From: an uncultured Lewinella sp.
GTDB lineage: Bacteria > Bacteroidota > Bacteroidia > Chitinophagales > Saprospiraceae
Length of the DNA stretch: 6,097 bases
Reading direction: 5' to 3'
Assembly (NCBI GenBank): GCA_938021455.1
Contig: CALIGP010000124.1
Coordinates: 1-6,097, forward strand
Numbering within the stretch: position 1 is the first letter of the stretch; each line of letters starts with the position of its first letter. Under the pieces are notes generated by a model. That model was not told where the DNA came from. It did not search any database and was given only the letters and a program-made list of their open reading frames with translations. This document shows, one piece after another, positions 1 to 5,315 of this stretch. Both the position numbers and the translations under genes were made by a program.

Positions 1-1
1 G

Positions 2-679
2 GCCATGGAAAAGGTCTGGAAGAAAGTCCACCAGGCCAACATCAAAGCCGGTAAATATGTCAACTGGGAACTGACAAGTATCCTGATGCCTGGCAATGGC
101 ACCGGTGCCTATAACTACGTTACCCGGACCAGCGTAACGGGTGAAAAAAACCTTGCGGCGCTTCTCAGTGGCGATTTCTATAACCCCAACCCCACTGACA
201 TTCTGACGAAGGAGGAAATGACCATTTACAAAAACACGGGCAAACTACGCTCCTTCGTGAAGCAAGAAGTCTACACCGTTTCCCATCTTTTACCTGCGGC
301 GGATTGGGACAAAGTAAAAGTAGCCGTCCACAACCATTTCGACTTCCCCGAAAGTGGTAGCCGTAGCGCCCACGTTAAAGCAGAAAAAGAAGTCTGGGAC
401 CCCGTACACGCCGCCCGCATCAAAGACGGTAAACTGCTGGGCTGGGTCGTTGCCGCCAAAATACTACCCTGGGGCGCCAACGAGTCGTTTCATGACGTAA
501 CCGTGGACCTCTATGAAAGCCTGGAAAGTTACCTGACCAACCGCAGCCCGATGCCCTACTTCGAGAAAGCCTACCCCGGAAAAGACATAACCGGAATGAT
601 GGAACAGACCGAAGCAGCGGCAACTCTCGTAAAATCAGAAGTACGCCTGATCCTGGACACTTCCCGTTGGCCAGACTAA
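2..679 (+). CDS. Two-domain protein of unknown function, 5'-truncated (NIPSNAP-like?)
   Basis: The frame is open to the window edge, so the protein is probably incomplete at its N-terminus; the Met at position 5 falls inside a conserved repeat and is unlikely to be the true start. Counting from that Met, 224 residues are visible. They form two similar halves: residues 2-44 (EKVWKKVHQANIKAGK, then W, then P-G) match residues 127-170 (EKEVWDPVHAARIKDGK, then W, then P-G). The sections after them (about 54-92 and 176-217) also match loosely, ending in VKQEVYTV and VKSEVRLIL. The pattern W-x2-VH-x2-(N/R)IK-x-GK-x3-W recalls dimeric alpha/beta-barrel stress or NIPSNAP-type proteins common in Bacteroidota, but this is an inference from pattern only. 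A duplicated domain could form a pseudo-dimer within one chain. No signal peptide can be judged because the start is missing. The function is unknown. Confidence 0.8.
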   Translation, partial: AMEKVWKKVHQANIKAGKYVNWELTSILMPGNGTGAYNYVTRTSVTGEKNLAALLSGDFYNPNPTDILTKEEMTIYKNTGKLRSFVKQEVYTVSHLLPAADWDKVKVAVHNHFDFPESGSRSAHVKAEKEVWDPVHAARIKDGKLLGWVVAAKILPWGANESFHDVTVDLYESLESYLTNRSPMPYFEKAYPGKDITGMMEQTEAAATLVKSEVRLILDTSRWPD

Positions 680-705
680 GCGCAACGACGCACCTCTGAC
701 CAATC

Positions 706-1014
706 TATAGTCCCCTCGGTCACTAGTGCAGTGTAATCTAAGTATTCGCTGGTTTCTGCTTGGTCTTTTGCCCGCTGGCGTCATAAAAAAATAGGTCCGT
801 AGCTATGGCTATGCACCGATTTTTTCATCTAGCCAGCGACCAAAATCCCGGCGCAAAAACCTAACTTAAATTACACTGCACTAGAGGTGAAAAGTTGTTA
901 AGAATCAATTTTAACGAAGCAGGCGGCTTGGTCACTTCAGGTCTGGAATGAAGCATTTGAACTTCCTATTTGCTGAAGTTTTGAAAATCACCTGAAGTGA
1001 CCGAGCCCACTATA
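706..1014. mobile_element. Older inverted-repeat element interrupted by a MITE
   Basis: The right end (988-1014), read as reverse complement, matches the left end when the insert at 726-883 is removed (706-725 joined to 884-890). TATAGT matches, three bases differ, CTCGGTCACT matches, two bases differ and AGGTGA matches, giving 22 of 27. A third copy of the core lies inside at 925-942 and is inverted relative to 990-1007 with 17 of 18 matches. A small stem AACTTC/GAAGTT (960-965 with 975-980) lies near the centre. Without the insert the element would be about 151 bp. It has no coding capacity and so resembles a non-autonomous element or a palindromic intergenic repeat. The boundaries are inferred from the ends of the matching arms. 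Confidence 0.55.
724..883. mobile_element. MITE-like element with terminal inverted repeats and TA duplication
   Basis: The ends are inverted copies: 723-737 (CTAGTGCAGTGTAAT) pairs perfectly with 870-884, and the match extends to 21 bp with one mismatch. Symmetry continues inward: CGCTGGC at 773-779 pairs with 832-838, and 783-796 pairs with the A/T-rich stretch before 832 at 12 of 14. The element is about 160 bp with no reading frame. Both ends sit in a CTAG context, as expected if it inserted at the TA of a CTAG and duplicated TA. IS630/Tc1-mariner transposases are known to target TA, with CTAG preferred by IS630, so a non-autonomous IS630-type MITE is the best guess. The parent transposase is not in this window. 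Confidence 0.6.
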
Positions 1015-1030
1015 CTACTGAGTTGATTTT

Positions 1031-1066
1031 AAATGGTTCGTACTCTTAGGAGTACGAACCATTTTT
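1031..1066 (+). terminator. Perfect 15-bp hairpin with T-tract, intrinsic terminator-like
   Basis: Positions 1031-1045 (AAATGGTTCGTACTC) pair without mismatch with 1050-1064 around a 4-nt loop TTAG. The plus-strand descending arm runs into five T residues (1062-1066). The stem is only moderately GC-rich (6 of 15 pairs). It could terminate transcripts from the gene ending at 679 or insulate the batE-like gene, but it lies about 350 nt downstream of that stop codon. It could equally be a palindromic repeat of another kind. Confidence 0.5.
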
Positions 1067-1152
1067 GATGTCTCAAAGAAGCATCCGGAGAATTAACAAG
1101 GAAGCGTTTATACTATTCTACCTTTCCTGCCTGAATTCAATTCATTCTACTC

Positions 1153-1160
1153 TATTTTTG
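1153..1160 (+). promoter_or_regulatory. Possible Bacteroidota -7 element before batE
   Basis: TATTTTTG fits the Bacteroidota -7 consensus TAnnTTTG. It ends only 5 nt before the ATG at 1166, which would imply a nearly leaderless mRNA. No good TTG-type -33 box is visible at the expected spacing, so this may be a chance match. A TATACT-like alternative lies further upstream, near 1106-1112. Confidence 0.2.
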
Positions 1161-1165
1161 CCCCC

Positions 1166-1930
1166 ATGTTTCGCCACTCCCTAGTTCTGATCATTTCCCT
1201 GCTTACCTTTTCCAACCTTGTTGTTGGTCAGGAGTCAATGCTGGAGACCGCCCGCCAGTCATTAAACTCTGAGGACGCGCAAGCACAGATTACTGCCCTC
1301 GACAGCCTCCAAGCGACCGGCAAGCAAAGCCCCGACCTCTATCAAGCGCTTGGTAACGCATGGTTCGAACGCAACAAGCCCGGCATGGCCATCCTGAATT
1401 ACGAGCGTGGCCTTCGGCTAATGCCCGGCCATAAGGGACTGAGCAACAACCTGAAGTTCGTTCGTGCGGAAGCGGGCATCAATGCACTGGAGCTGCAAGA
1501 CTTTTTCCTCGTTCGCTGGTGGCGTAGCGCGGGCGCCGTGCTGGGCGCCAGCACCTGCCAATGGCTAGCACTTTTATTTTGGGCCCTGGCCGTCATTGGT
1601 GGCGTAACCTGGTATCTGCGCCGCAGAGACATGGACGAGAAGAAGCGCTTTGCTCTGCTCCCCTCGGCGGTAGCCTTTCTACTCATTGCCGGCCTGTTCT
1701 TCGCCATGGGCAACAGCCGTCTGAGCTGGTTGAGCAACGACCGGGAAGCCGTCCTGACCGACAGTTCCGCTCAACTACGCGTTGCCCCCGGCGCAGATGC
1801 TACGCTGGAGGAAACCCTCTCCGAAGGCCTCAAATTCAGAATACTGGATGAGTTTGATGATTTCGTTAAAGTCAGTCTCGAAGATGGTCGCCAGGGTTGG
1901 ATTCCCGCGGCGACTATGGAACGGATTTGA
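1166..1930 (+). CDS. batE: BatE-like protein: TPR, two membrane helices, SH3-like domain
   Basis: This 254-residue protein has the BatE order of domains. A signal peptide covers residues 1-22 (hydrophobic core LVLIISLLTF, ending VVGQ). A TPR-type helical region follows at about 24-100, with the typical run YQALGNAWFERNKPGMAILN. Two membrane helices lie at about 131-151 and 163-181, joined by a short charged loop (RRRDMDEKKR). The C-terminal 60 residues look like a bacterial SH3 domain (AQLRVAPGAD, then GWIPAATMERI). In Bacteroidota, BatE is an accessory of the Bat (aerotolerance) system, usually last in a batABCDE operon with MoxR and von Willebrand-type proteins. Here no bat gene is adjacent: a repeat-filled spacer precedes it and a repeat array follows directly. 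The ATG is chosen because the signal peptide starts there; no Shine-Dalgarno is seen. The family call is firm; a role in oxygen tolerance is inherited from the family name. Confidence 0.8.
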   Translation: MFRHSLVLIISLLTFSNLVVGQESMLETARQSLNSEDAQAQITALDSLQATGKQSPDLYQALGNAWFERNKPGMAILNYERGLRLMPGHKGLSNNLKFVRAEAGINALELQDFFLVRWWRSAGAVLGASTCQWLALLFWALAVIGGVTWYLRRRDMDEKKRFALLPSAVAFLLIAGLFFAMGNSRLSWLSNDREAVLTDSSAQLRVAPGADATLEETLSEGLKFRILDEFDDFVKVSLEDGRQGWIPAATMERI

Positions 1931-2045
1931 TGCAGGGTGCAGGTTGCAGGGTGCAGGTTACAGGTTGCAGGTTGCGGGATACAGGCTGCCCTGCTTAGAC
2001 ACTGCGACTTGCAACTTGTAACCTGCAACTTAAAACCTGCAACCC
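1931..2045. repeat. Heptamer repeat (TGCAGGT) forming an imperfect palindrome
   Basis: Eight 7-bp units of consensus TGCAGGT run from 1931 to 1986, with variants TGCAGGG, TACAGGT, TGCGGGA and TACAGGC. From about 2008 to 2045 the complementary words ACCTGCA and CTTGCAA occur at the same 7-bp spacing. Read as reverse complement, this second arm lines up unit by unit with the first (TGCAGGT, TTTAAGT, TGCAGGT, TACAAGT, TGCAAGT), so the whole could fold into a stem of about 45 bp with mismatches and a small loop near 1987-1995. It begins immediately after the batE stop codon. It could act as a transcript 3' structure or be a mobile palindromic repeat. Confidence 0.7.
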
Positions 2046-2075
2046 TTCCCTTTTTTCTTCGTCTTTGTTCAAGCA

Positions 2076-2090
2076 ACTCCCTCCGGGAGT
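2076..2090. repeat. Short perfect hairpin, 6-bp stem with TCC loop
   Basis: ACTCCC (2076-2081) pairs with GGGAGT (2085-2090) around a 3-nt loop. It lies in the probable 5' region of the DUF4440-like gene. It has the same short-stem, 3-nt-loop form seen in the palindromic spacers at 3676-3775 and 4971-5321. There is no T-tract, so it is not an obvious terminator. Confidence 0.4.
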
Positions 2091-2154
2091 AGGCTACACA
2101 CATTCCCGCCGCAGGAAAGATTCTGCCGCGACTACTGACCACACACGATCCACC

Positions 2155-2679
2155 ATGCCTGATTCTACCGATTTTTTTGACCTTACGCCCGTTCGCTTTG
2201 TCATCCTTTTCCTAACGCTATTGGCGTTGGCCGCTGCACCGGGCATTTTGTCCGCACAGTCCATGCCTGTGGGGGAAGAACTCGAAAAAACCATTCTGGA
2301 AATGGACAGCGTTTTCTGGCAAGCCTATAACGGCTGTGACCTGAAAACGATGATGTCTTTCGTTGACGACAATGTCGAATTCTACCACGATAAAGGTGGC
2401 CTCCTGGACAGCCGGGAGGCGCTCCATGCCGCGATGAAAAATGGTCTTTGCCGAGGAGAAAACAATGAGATTGAACGTCGGCCAGTAGCGGGAAGCATCC
2501 AGGTATTCCCGATGGCGGGCATCGGGGCCATCCTAAGGGGGCAGCATACTTTTCATGGCATCGCCAACCCCGATGACAATGGCATCGCCTATTTTTTCCA
2601 CCTATGGGTCTTCCGCGACGGAGACTGGAAAATGACGCGGGTGTTTAGCTACGATCACGCGCCTTATTCAGGTGAATAA
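2155..2679 (+). CDS. Exported SnoaL-like / DUF4440 protein (NTF2-like fold)
   Basis: From the ATG at 2155 the product is 174 residues. A signal peptide is clear: hydrophobic core VRFVILFLTLLALAAA at about 13-28, with likely cleavage after ILSAQ near residue 35. The rest resembles DUF4440/SnoaL-like members of the NTF2 superfamily: an N-terminal helix (LEKTILEMDSVFWQAYNGCD), the motif LKTMMSFVDDNVEFYHDKGG, a second helix region and a C-terminal strand pair WVFRDGDWKMTRVFSYDH. The fold makes a cone-shaped pocket used by different members for binding or catalysis, so no substrate can be named. An in-frame TTG at 2065 would add 30 residues but would place the signal peptide internally and cross a hairpin, so the ATG is preferred. 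It converges on the DUF4097 gene with only 5 nt between the stop codons and no room for a terminator. It is likely periplasmic or a secreted soluble protein. Confidence 0.8.
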   Translation: MPDSTDFFDLTPVRFVILFLTLLALAAAPGILSAQSMPVGEELEKTILEMDSVFWQAYNGCDLKTMMSFVDDNVEFYHDKGGLLDSREALHAAMKNGLCRGENNEIERRPVAGSIQVFPMAGIGAILRGQHTFHGIANPDDNGIAYFFHLWVFRDGDWKMTRVFSYDHAPYSGE

Positions 2680-2684
2680 AGCGG

Positions 2685-3650
2685 TTAGAATCGCTTGCGT
2701 TCCAGCTCTTTCTTTTGCTCGCCCAGGTAAAGATCACCAAAGGTGACACTGGCGGTGATGGTCCCCATCCGCTCGGCGTTGGGCCGGATGGCGAAGCGGC
2801 GAATTTCGGGCGTTCTTTGCAGTTCAACAACCTTGCGGCCATTGGGGAGCTTGATCTCTCCATTGGTGAGGGTCAGCTCATAGTTCATGCCCTCTCCGCC
2901 GATGGGTTCGTAGATGTAGACATCGCTTTTGTCGGCATTGATCTGCAGGTCCTGCATATTCAGGTTAGGGCTCAGCTTGAGCTCTCCGTACTGAGCGGTA
3001 ATATTGAACGTTCCTCCAACGTCAAAGAGGTTGATGTCAGAGCGGCGTGAATTGATCACGACGTTGCCATCAATTCGTTCTCCGGTAATGTCTCCGAAGC
3101 GGCTGCGGATATCGAGAATGCCCTGGACGTTGTCAATGTTAATGGCGGAGTACTCCCCGTTGATCCGCAGTTGGTTGCGGAGGTTAGAGATCGTGGCACC
3201 ACCGAAGTGGCTTTTGAGGTAAACCGGGCATTCCTCCGGCAGGGTGATGTAGTAGTGAACGCTCAGTTCGCTCCTCGATTGATGGTTTTCATCAATGCGC
3301 TTGTTCTTCAGGAATATCTTTTGGCCAGCCACCTCGGCGATATAATTCAGGTTGGCGAGGTCTTCCTTAGCGCGTTCCAGCTCCGGGTGGCGGGCGGTCA
3401 TGACGATCTTGACGTGGATCTTTTGCTTATCCCAGGTCTCCACAAAAATTTCTGCTTTCTCCCCTTCTACGGCCAGTTCTTTTCCGGGCTTGTAGGTGTA
3501 GGTGTCCTCAATCGTCTTGGTAACGACTTCCCGCAGGGCATTGTCCGTTTGGGCGCTCAGTCCAGAGGACTGGTTTATGCCGAGCAGAGCCGAGGTGCCG
3601 GTGCAGAGGATGGTTAGAAAAGCAAGGAGAAGAGAAAGTCTTGAACGCAT
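2685..3650 (-). CDS. Exported DUF4097-family (putative adhesin) beta-repeat protein
   Basis: The 321-residue product starts with a signal sequence (SLLLAFLTILCTGTSALL, with a probable cleavage region ending near SAQ at residue 34). From about residue 140 to 310 it has a regular series of short strands: HFGGATISNL, EYSAINIDNVQG, RFGDITGERIDG, RRSDINLFDVGG, QYGELKL, DKSDVYIYEP, TNGEIKLP and TFGDLYLG. The repeated (F/Y)G-(D/E/A)-(I/L) pattern is typical of DUF4097 'putative adhesin' proteins, which are predicted to form a beta-solenoid. The N-terminal section (about 45-137) carries beta-rich sequence of the same family (EIFVETWDKQKIHVKI). Such genes often lie beside ECF sigma / anti-sigma pairs in Bacteroidota, as here, though a palindromic 137-nt spacer separates it from the anti-sigma gene. 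It is likely periplasmic or surface-attached. The name 'adhesin' is a family label and has not been shown for this protein. Confidence 0.8.
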   Translation of the reverse strand: MRSRLSLLLAFLTILCTGTSALLGINQSSGLSAQTDNALREVVTKTIEDTYTYKPGKELAVEGEKAEIFVETWDKQKIHVKIVMTARHPELERAKEDLANLNYIAEVAGQKIFLKNKRIDENHQSRSELSVHYYITLPEECPVYLKSHFGGATISNLRNQLRINGEYSAINIDNVQGILDIRSRFGDITGERIDGNVVINSRRSDINLFDVGGTFNITAQYGELKLSPNLNMQDLQINADKSDVYIYEPIGGEGMNYELTLTNGEIKLPNGRKVVELQRTPEIRRFAIRPNAERMGTITASVTFGDLYLGEQKKELERKRF

Positions 3651-3675
3651 ATTATATCCTTTAAATTAAGGGTTT

Positions 3676-3775
3676 CCCCGGCTGAGGAGCTCCGCTCCGA
3701 AAGTCTGCGGCTTCAGCCGCTTTTACTGGGTTTGCTTTGCAAACAGGTTTTCGGAGCGGAGCTCCTCAACCGGGA
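3676..3775. repeat. Cloverleaf-like inverted repeat between anti-sigma and DUF4097 genes
   Basis: The outer arms 3676-3702 and 3749-3775 pair at 25 of 27 positions. Inside are two further perfect hairpins: GCGGCT/AGCCGC (3707-3712 with 3715-3720, followed by TTTT) and GTTTGC/GCAAAC (3730-3735 with 3739-3744). Each outer arm is itself self-complementary (GGAGC-TCC-GCTCC at 3686-3698 and GGAGC-GGA-GCTCC at 3754-3766). The element fills most of the 137-nt spacer (3651-3787) inside a probable operon. In the mRNA it could protect an end, attenuate the downstream gene, or be a dispersed palindromic repeat of the REP/BIME type. Confidence 0.7.
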
Positions 3776-3787
3776 CTTCTCACTGGT

Positions 3788-4372
3788 TTACAGCTCAACA
3801 ATAATCCGTCGGTAAATATCCGAGCGGTCCCGCTCGATCTCTGCGAGTTGGCGAATGACGGAAGGGTCTTCACCGTAAGCCACTAACATGGCCTTCATCT
3901 CTTCCTTGGCTTCTGTCAGCTCAGCTAACTCCATATTGAGGGTATTGAGCGCCGGTTCGTTGCGTTCTTCTATTTGGGCGATGATGCGGTTAAAACTCTC
4001 TTCATCTTCAGTCCAGTCGTGAGAACTGGTAGCTGGTGCGACTTCCTGTGCGTAGGAGATGCTGACTTTAGGGCCAGCATTGAGGGCTTCCGGCCAGAGG
4101 CCGACCCCCAAGGCCACAATCACTAGTACACTGGCGGCAATACCGCCAACCCGGGTCCATGCTCTTCGCCGCATATTTACCACGGGGGCAGGCGTATTCA
4201 ACTCTCTGTTGAGGCCGTTCCAGACTTCAGCGGGCGGCTGATAGCTGGGCAGTTGTTCGCCCAAAGGGGGCGTCAACCCTGCTTCAATACCTTTCCATGC
4301 ACCTGCGTTCGCGCCGTATTCCGGCAATTGGTTCAGGGCGTCCCGCAACGTTTTTTTGTTCTTCTCCTTCAT
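3788..4372 (-). CDS. Single-pass membrane anti-sigma-like protein
   Basis: This 194-residue protein has one membrane helix at about 74-93 (VGGIAASVLVIVALGVGLWP). A positively charged flank RRRAWTR precedes the helix, which suggests the N-terminus is cytoplasmic. The N-terminal 60 residues contain a motif twice: LPEYGANAGAWKGIEAGL (16-33) and LPSYQPPAEVWNGLNREL (41-58), both LP-x-Y-x(5-6)-W-x-G-(I/L). The C-terminal part (about 120-190) is rich in Glu, Lys, Arg and Leu and looks helical or coiled-coil; it would lie outside the cytoplasm. There are no cysteines and no HxxxCxxC zinc motif, so it is not a ZAS-type anti-sigma. The call rests mainly on position: its ATG overlaps the sigma stop codon as ATGA (4369-4372), indicating translational coupling. 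It is likely the negative partner of that sigma factor, with the duplicated N-terminal motif as candidate contact site. Confidence 0.7.
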   Translation of the reverse strand: MKEKNKKTLRDALNQLPEYGANAGAWKGIEAGLTPPLGEQLPSYQPPAEVWNGLNRELNTPAPVVNMRRRAWTRVGGIAASVLVIVALGVGLWPEALNAGPKVSISYAQEVAPATSSHDWTEDEESFNRIIAQIEERNEPALNTLNMELAELTEAKEEMKAMLVAYGEDPSVIRQLAEIERDRSDIYRRIIVEL

Positions 4373-4938
4373 ACGTAATGGCGCAGGTATTCCCGCAGTT
4401 TTTTCTTGGCGTAAAAGAGTTGGCTCTTACTGGTTCCCACGCTGAAGTTAAGCATGTCTGCCACTTCCTGGTGCTTATATCCTTCGATTTCGATCAGCAC
4501 GAAGACTGCCCGATAACCATCCGGTAGTTTGTTGATTGCTTTTTCGAGATACTCTATATCCAGCGCTGTTGTCCCCCAATCCACTTCCTGATCGGCGTAA
4601 TTGAGCGGCAGCTCCTGGGTAGGTTTCTGCCGTCGCAGCTTGTTAAGCGCTGTACGTACGATGACGACCTTCATCCAGGCGCCCACCGTACTATCTCCCC
4701 GAAAAGTATCCAGCTTCTGAAACACTTTAAGGAAGCCTTCCTGCAGGGAATCGTTGGCCAGGTCAAAGTCTCCGCATATCCGATAACAAGCCGTATACAT
4801 CGCACGACTGTAACGGTCGTACAGTTCCTTCTGGGCGCGACGATCCTGCCGCCGGCAGGCCTCTACGAGTTCCGTCTCGGTCATGCGGGCAGGTGTATTA
4901 TCAGATGGTGAGTTAGTAATCTTTTTCGTTCCAATCAT
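4369..4938 (-). CDS. ECF-family RNA polymerase sigma factor
   Basis: The 189-residue product has both core ECF domains. Sigma region 2 covers about 36-104 (AQKELYDRYSRAMYTACYRI, then DLANDSLQEGFLKVFQKLD and the R-x-D-S-T-V-x-A-W-M-K segment that recognises the -10 element). Sigma region 4 covers about 130-185 (LPDGYRAVFVLIEIEGYKHQ, then the helix-turn-helix EVADMLNFSVGTSKSQLFYA). The linker is short and there is no region 3, as usual for ECF factors. The first ATG (4938) adds 18 polar residues before a second Met at 4884 (MTETELVEACRRQD), where family similarity begins; either may be the start. The stop codon overlaps the anti-sigma-like ATG. It probably directs transcription of an envelope or stress regulon, possibly including its own operon. 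The upstream region carries a G7/C7 run and the palindromic array. Confidence 0.9.
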   Translation of the reverse strand: MIGTKKITNSPSDNTPARMTETELVEACRRQDRRAQKELYDRYSRAMYTACYRICGDFDLANDSLQEGFLKVFQKLDTFRGDSTVGAWMKVVIVRTALNKLRRQKPTQELPLNYADQEVDWGTTALDIEYLEKAINKLPDGYRAVFVLIEIEGYKHQEVADMLNFSVGTSKSQLFYAKKKLREYLRHYV

Positions 4939-4962
4939 CGTAAATGCAATCTGACGTAAAGA

Positions 4963-4969
4963 GGGGGGG
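4963..4969. repeat. Seven-base G homopolymer upstream of the sigma gene
   Basis: A run of seven G on the plus strand (C on the coding strand) lies about 25 nt before the sigma-factor ATG. Runs of this length can slip during replication. It is close enough to the start to affect a promoter or leader, but no promoter elements were identified around it. Confidence 0.4.
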
Positions 4970-4974
4970 AGAGC

Positions 4975-5136
4975 GAAAAAGGTTGCTTCGCTCCTTTTTC
5001 TTTTAGACGCGCTTTGCGCTTTTAGACGAAAAAGGTCGCTGTGCTCCTTTTTCTGATGGACGCCACTTCGTGGCTTGTAGACGAAAAACGCGCTACGCTT
5101 GTTTTTCTTTTAGACGCCGCTTCGCGGCTTTTAGAC
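4975..5136. repeat. Three tandem ~54-bp units within the palindromic array
   Basis: Units begin at 4975, 5028 and 5083 (spacing 53 and 55). Each has a first hairpin with a 7-8 bp stem and 10-11 nt loop (GAAAAAGG/CCTTTTTC at 4975-4982 with 4993-5000 and at 5028-5035 with 5046-5053; GAAAAAC/GTTTTTC at 5083-5089 with 5101-5107), then a TTTTAGACG-like box, then a second hairpin with a 3-nt loop (GCGC-TTT-GCGC; GCCAC-TTC-GTGGC at 5062-5074; GCCGC-TTC-GCGGC at 5116-5128), then another box. Stem sequences vary between units while pairing is kept, which suggests selection for structure or repeated gene conversion. Confidence 0.7.
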
Positions 5137-5150
5137 GCTTCGCTTATAGT

Positions 5151-5205
5151 GCTTCGCCTCCGGTATGGCTTTACTCCTGAGAGAAAACCTTACCGAAGGC
5201 GAAGC
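5151..5205. repeat. Central stem-loop of the palindromic array
   Basis: GCTTCGCCTCCGGTA (5151-5165) pairs with 5191-5205 at 14 of 15 positions around a 25-nt loop (5166-5190). It forms the axis of symmetry of the larger array; outside it, 5129-5150 and 5206-5230 also pair with small bulges. Confidence 0.65.
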
Positions 5206-5281
5206 CTGCAAGCGCGAAGCGCGTCTAAAAGAAAAATAAGCGAAGCCATTTTTCGTCTACAAGAGAGCGAATCGACCGTCT

Positions 5282-5309
5282 AAAAGCAAAAGCGCGAAGC
5301 GTCTTTTGC
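5282..5309 (-). terminator. Possible terminator of the beta-barrel gene, supplied by the array
   Basis: On the minus strand, GCAAAAG (5309-5303) pairs with CTTTTGC (5292-5286) around a 10-nt loop and is followed by TTTT (5285-5282). It begins 6 nt after the TAG stop of the beta-barrel gene. The 7-bp stem is A/T-rich and the T-run short, so termination would be weak. The same hairpin form occurs elsewhere in the array, so it may not be specialised for this. Confidence 0.35.
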
Positions 5310-5315
5310 GACTGT

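Larger units (their letters stand above)
680..1165. other. 486-nt non-coding spacer packed with inverted repeats
   Basis: No convincing reading frame lies here. The spacer holds a nested pair of palindromic elements (706-1014), then a perfect hairpin with a T-tract (1031-1066), then about 100 nt of ordinary upstream sequence for the batE-like gene. Only the first 26 nt after the upstream stop codon are free of recognisable repeat structure. Confidence 0.8.

Noticed and set aside
1771..2142. Minus-strand frame across the heptamer array
   Set aside because: It contains LQVTSCKSQ and CNLHPATCTLH-type runs, which are just the heptamer repeat translated, and it overlaps batE.
2065..2154. In-frame TTG-started extension of the DUF4440-like gene
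   Set aside because: It would add 30 residues rich in Arg and Thr ahead of a clear signal peptide and cross a hairpin; the ATG at 2155 is a better start.
2715..3617. Plus-strand frames opposite the DUF4097 gene (2715-3050, 3004-3222, 3171-3617)
   Set aside because: They are antisense to a gene with signal peptide and regular beta-repeats, have no recognisable domain, and overlap one another.
5041..5283. 80-residue plus-strand frame within the palindromic array
   Set aside because: Its sequence is a translation of the direct repeats (FLMDATSWLVD, FLLDAASRLLD). It lies wholly in repeat DNA, lacks a start context and has no recognisable domain.
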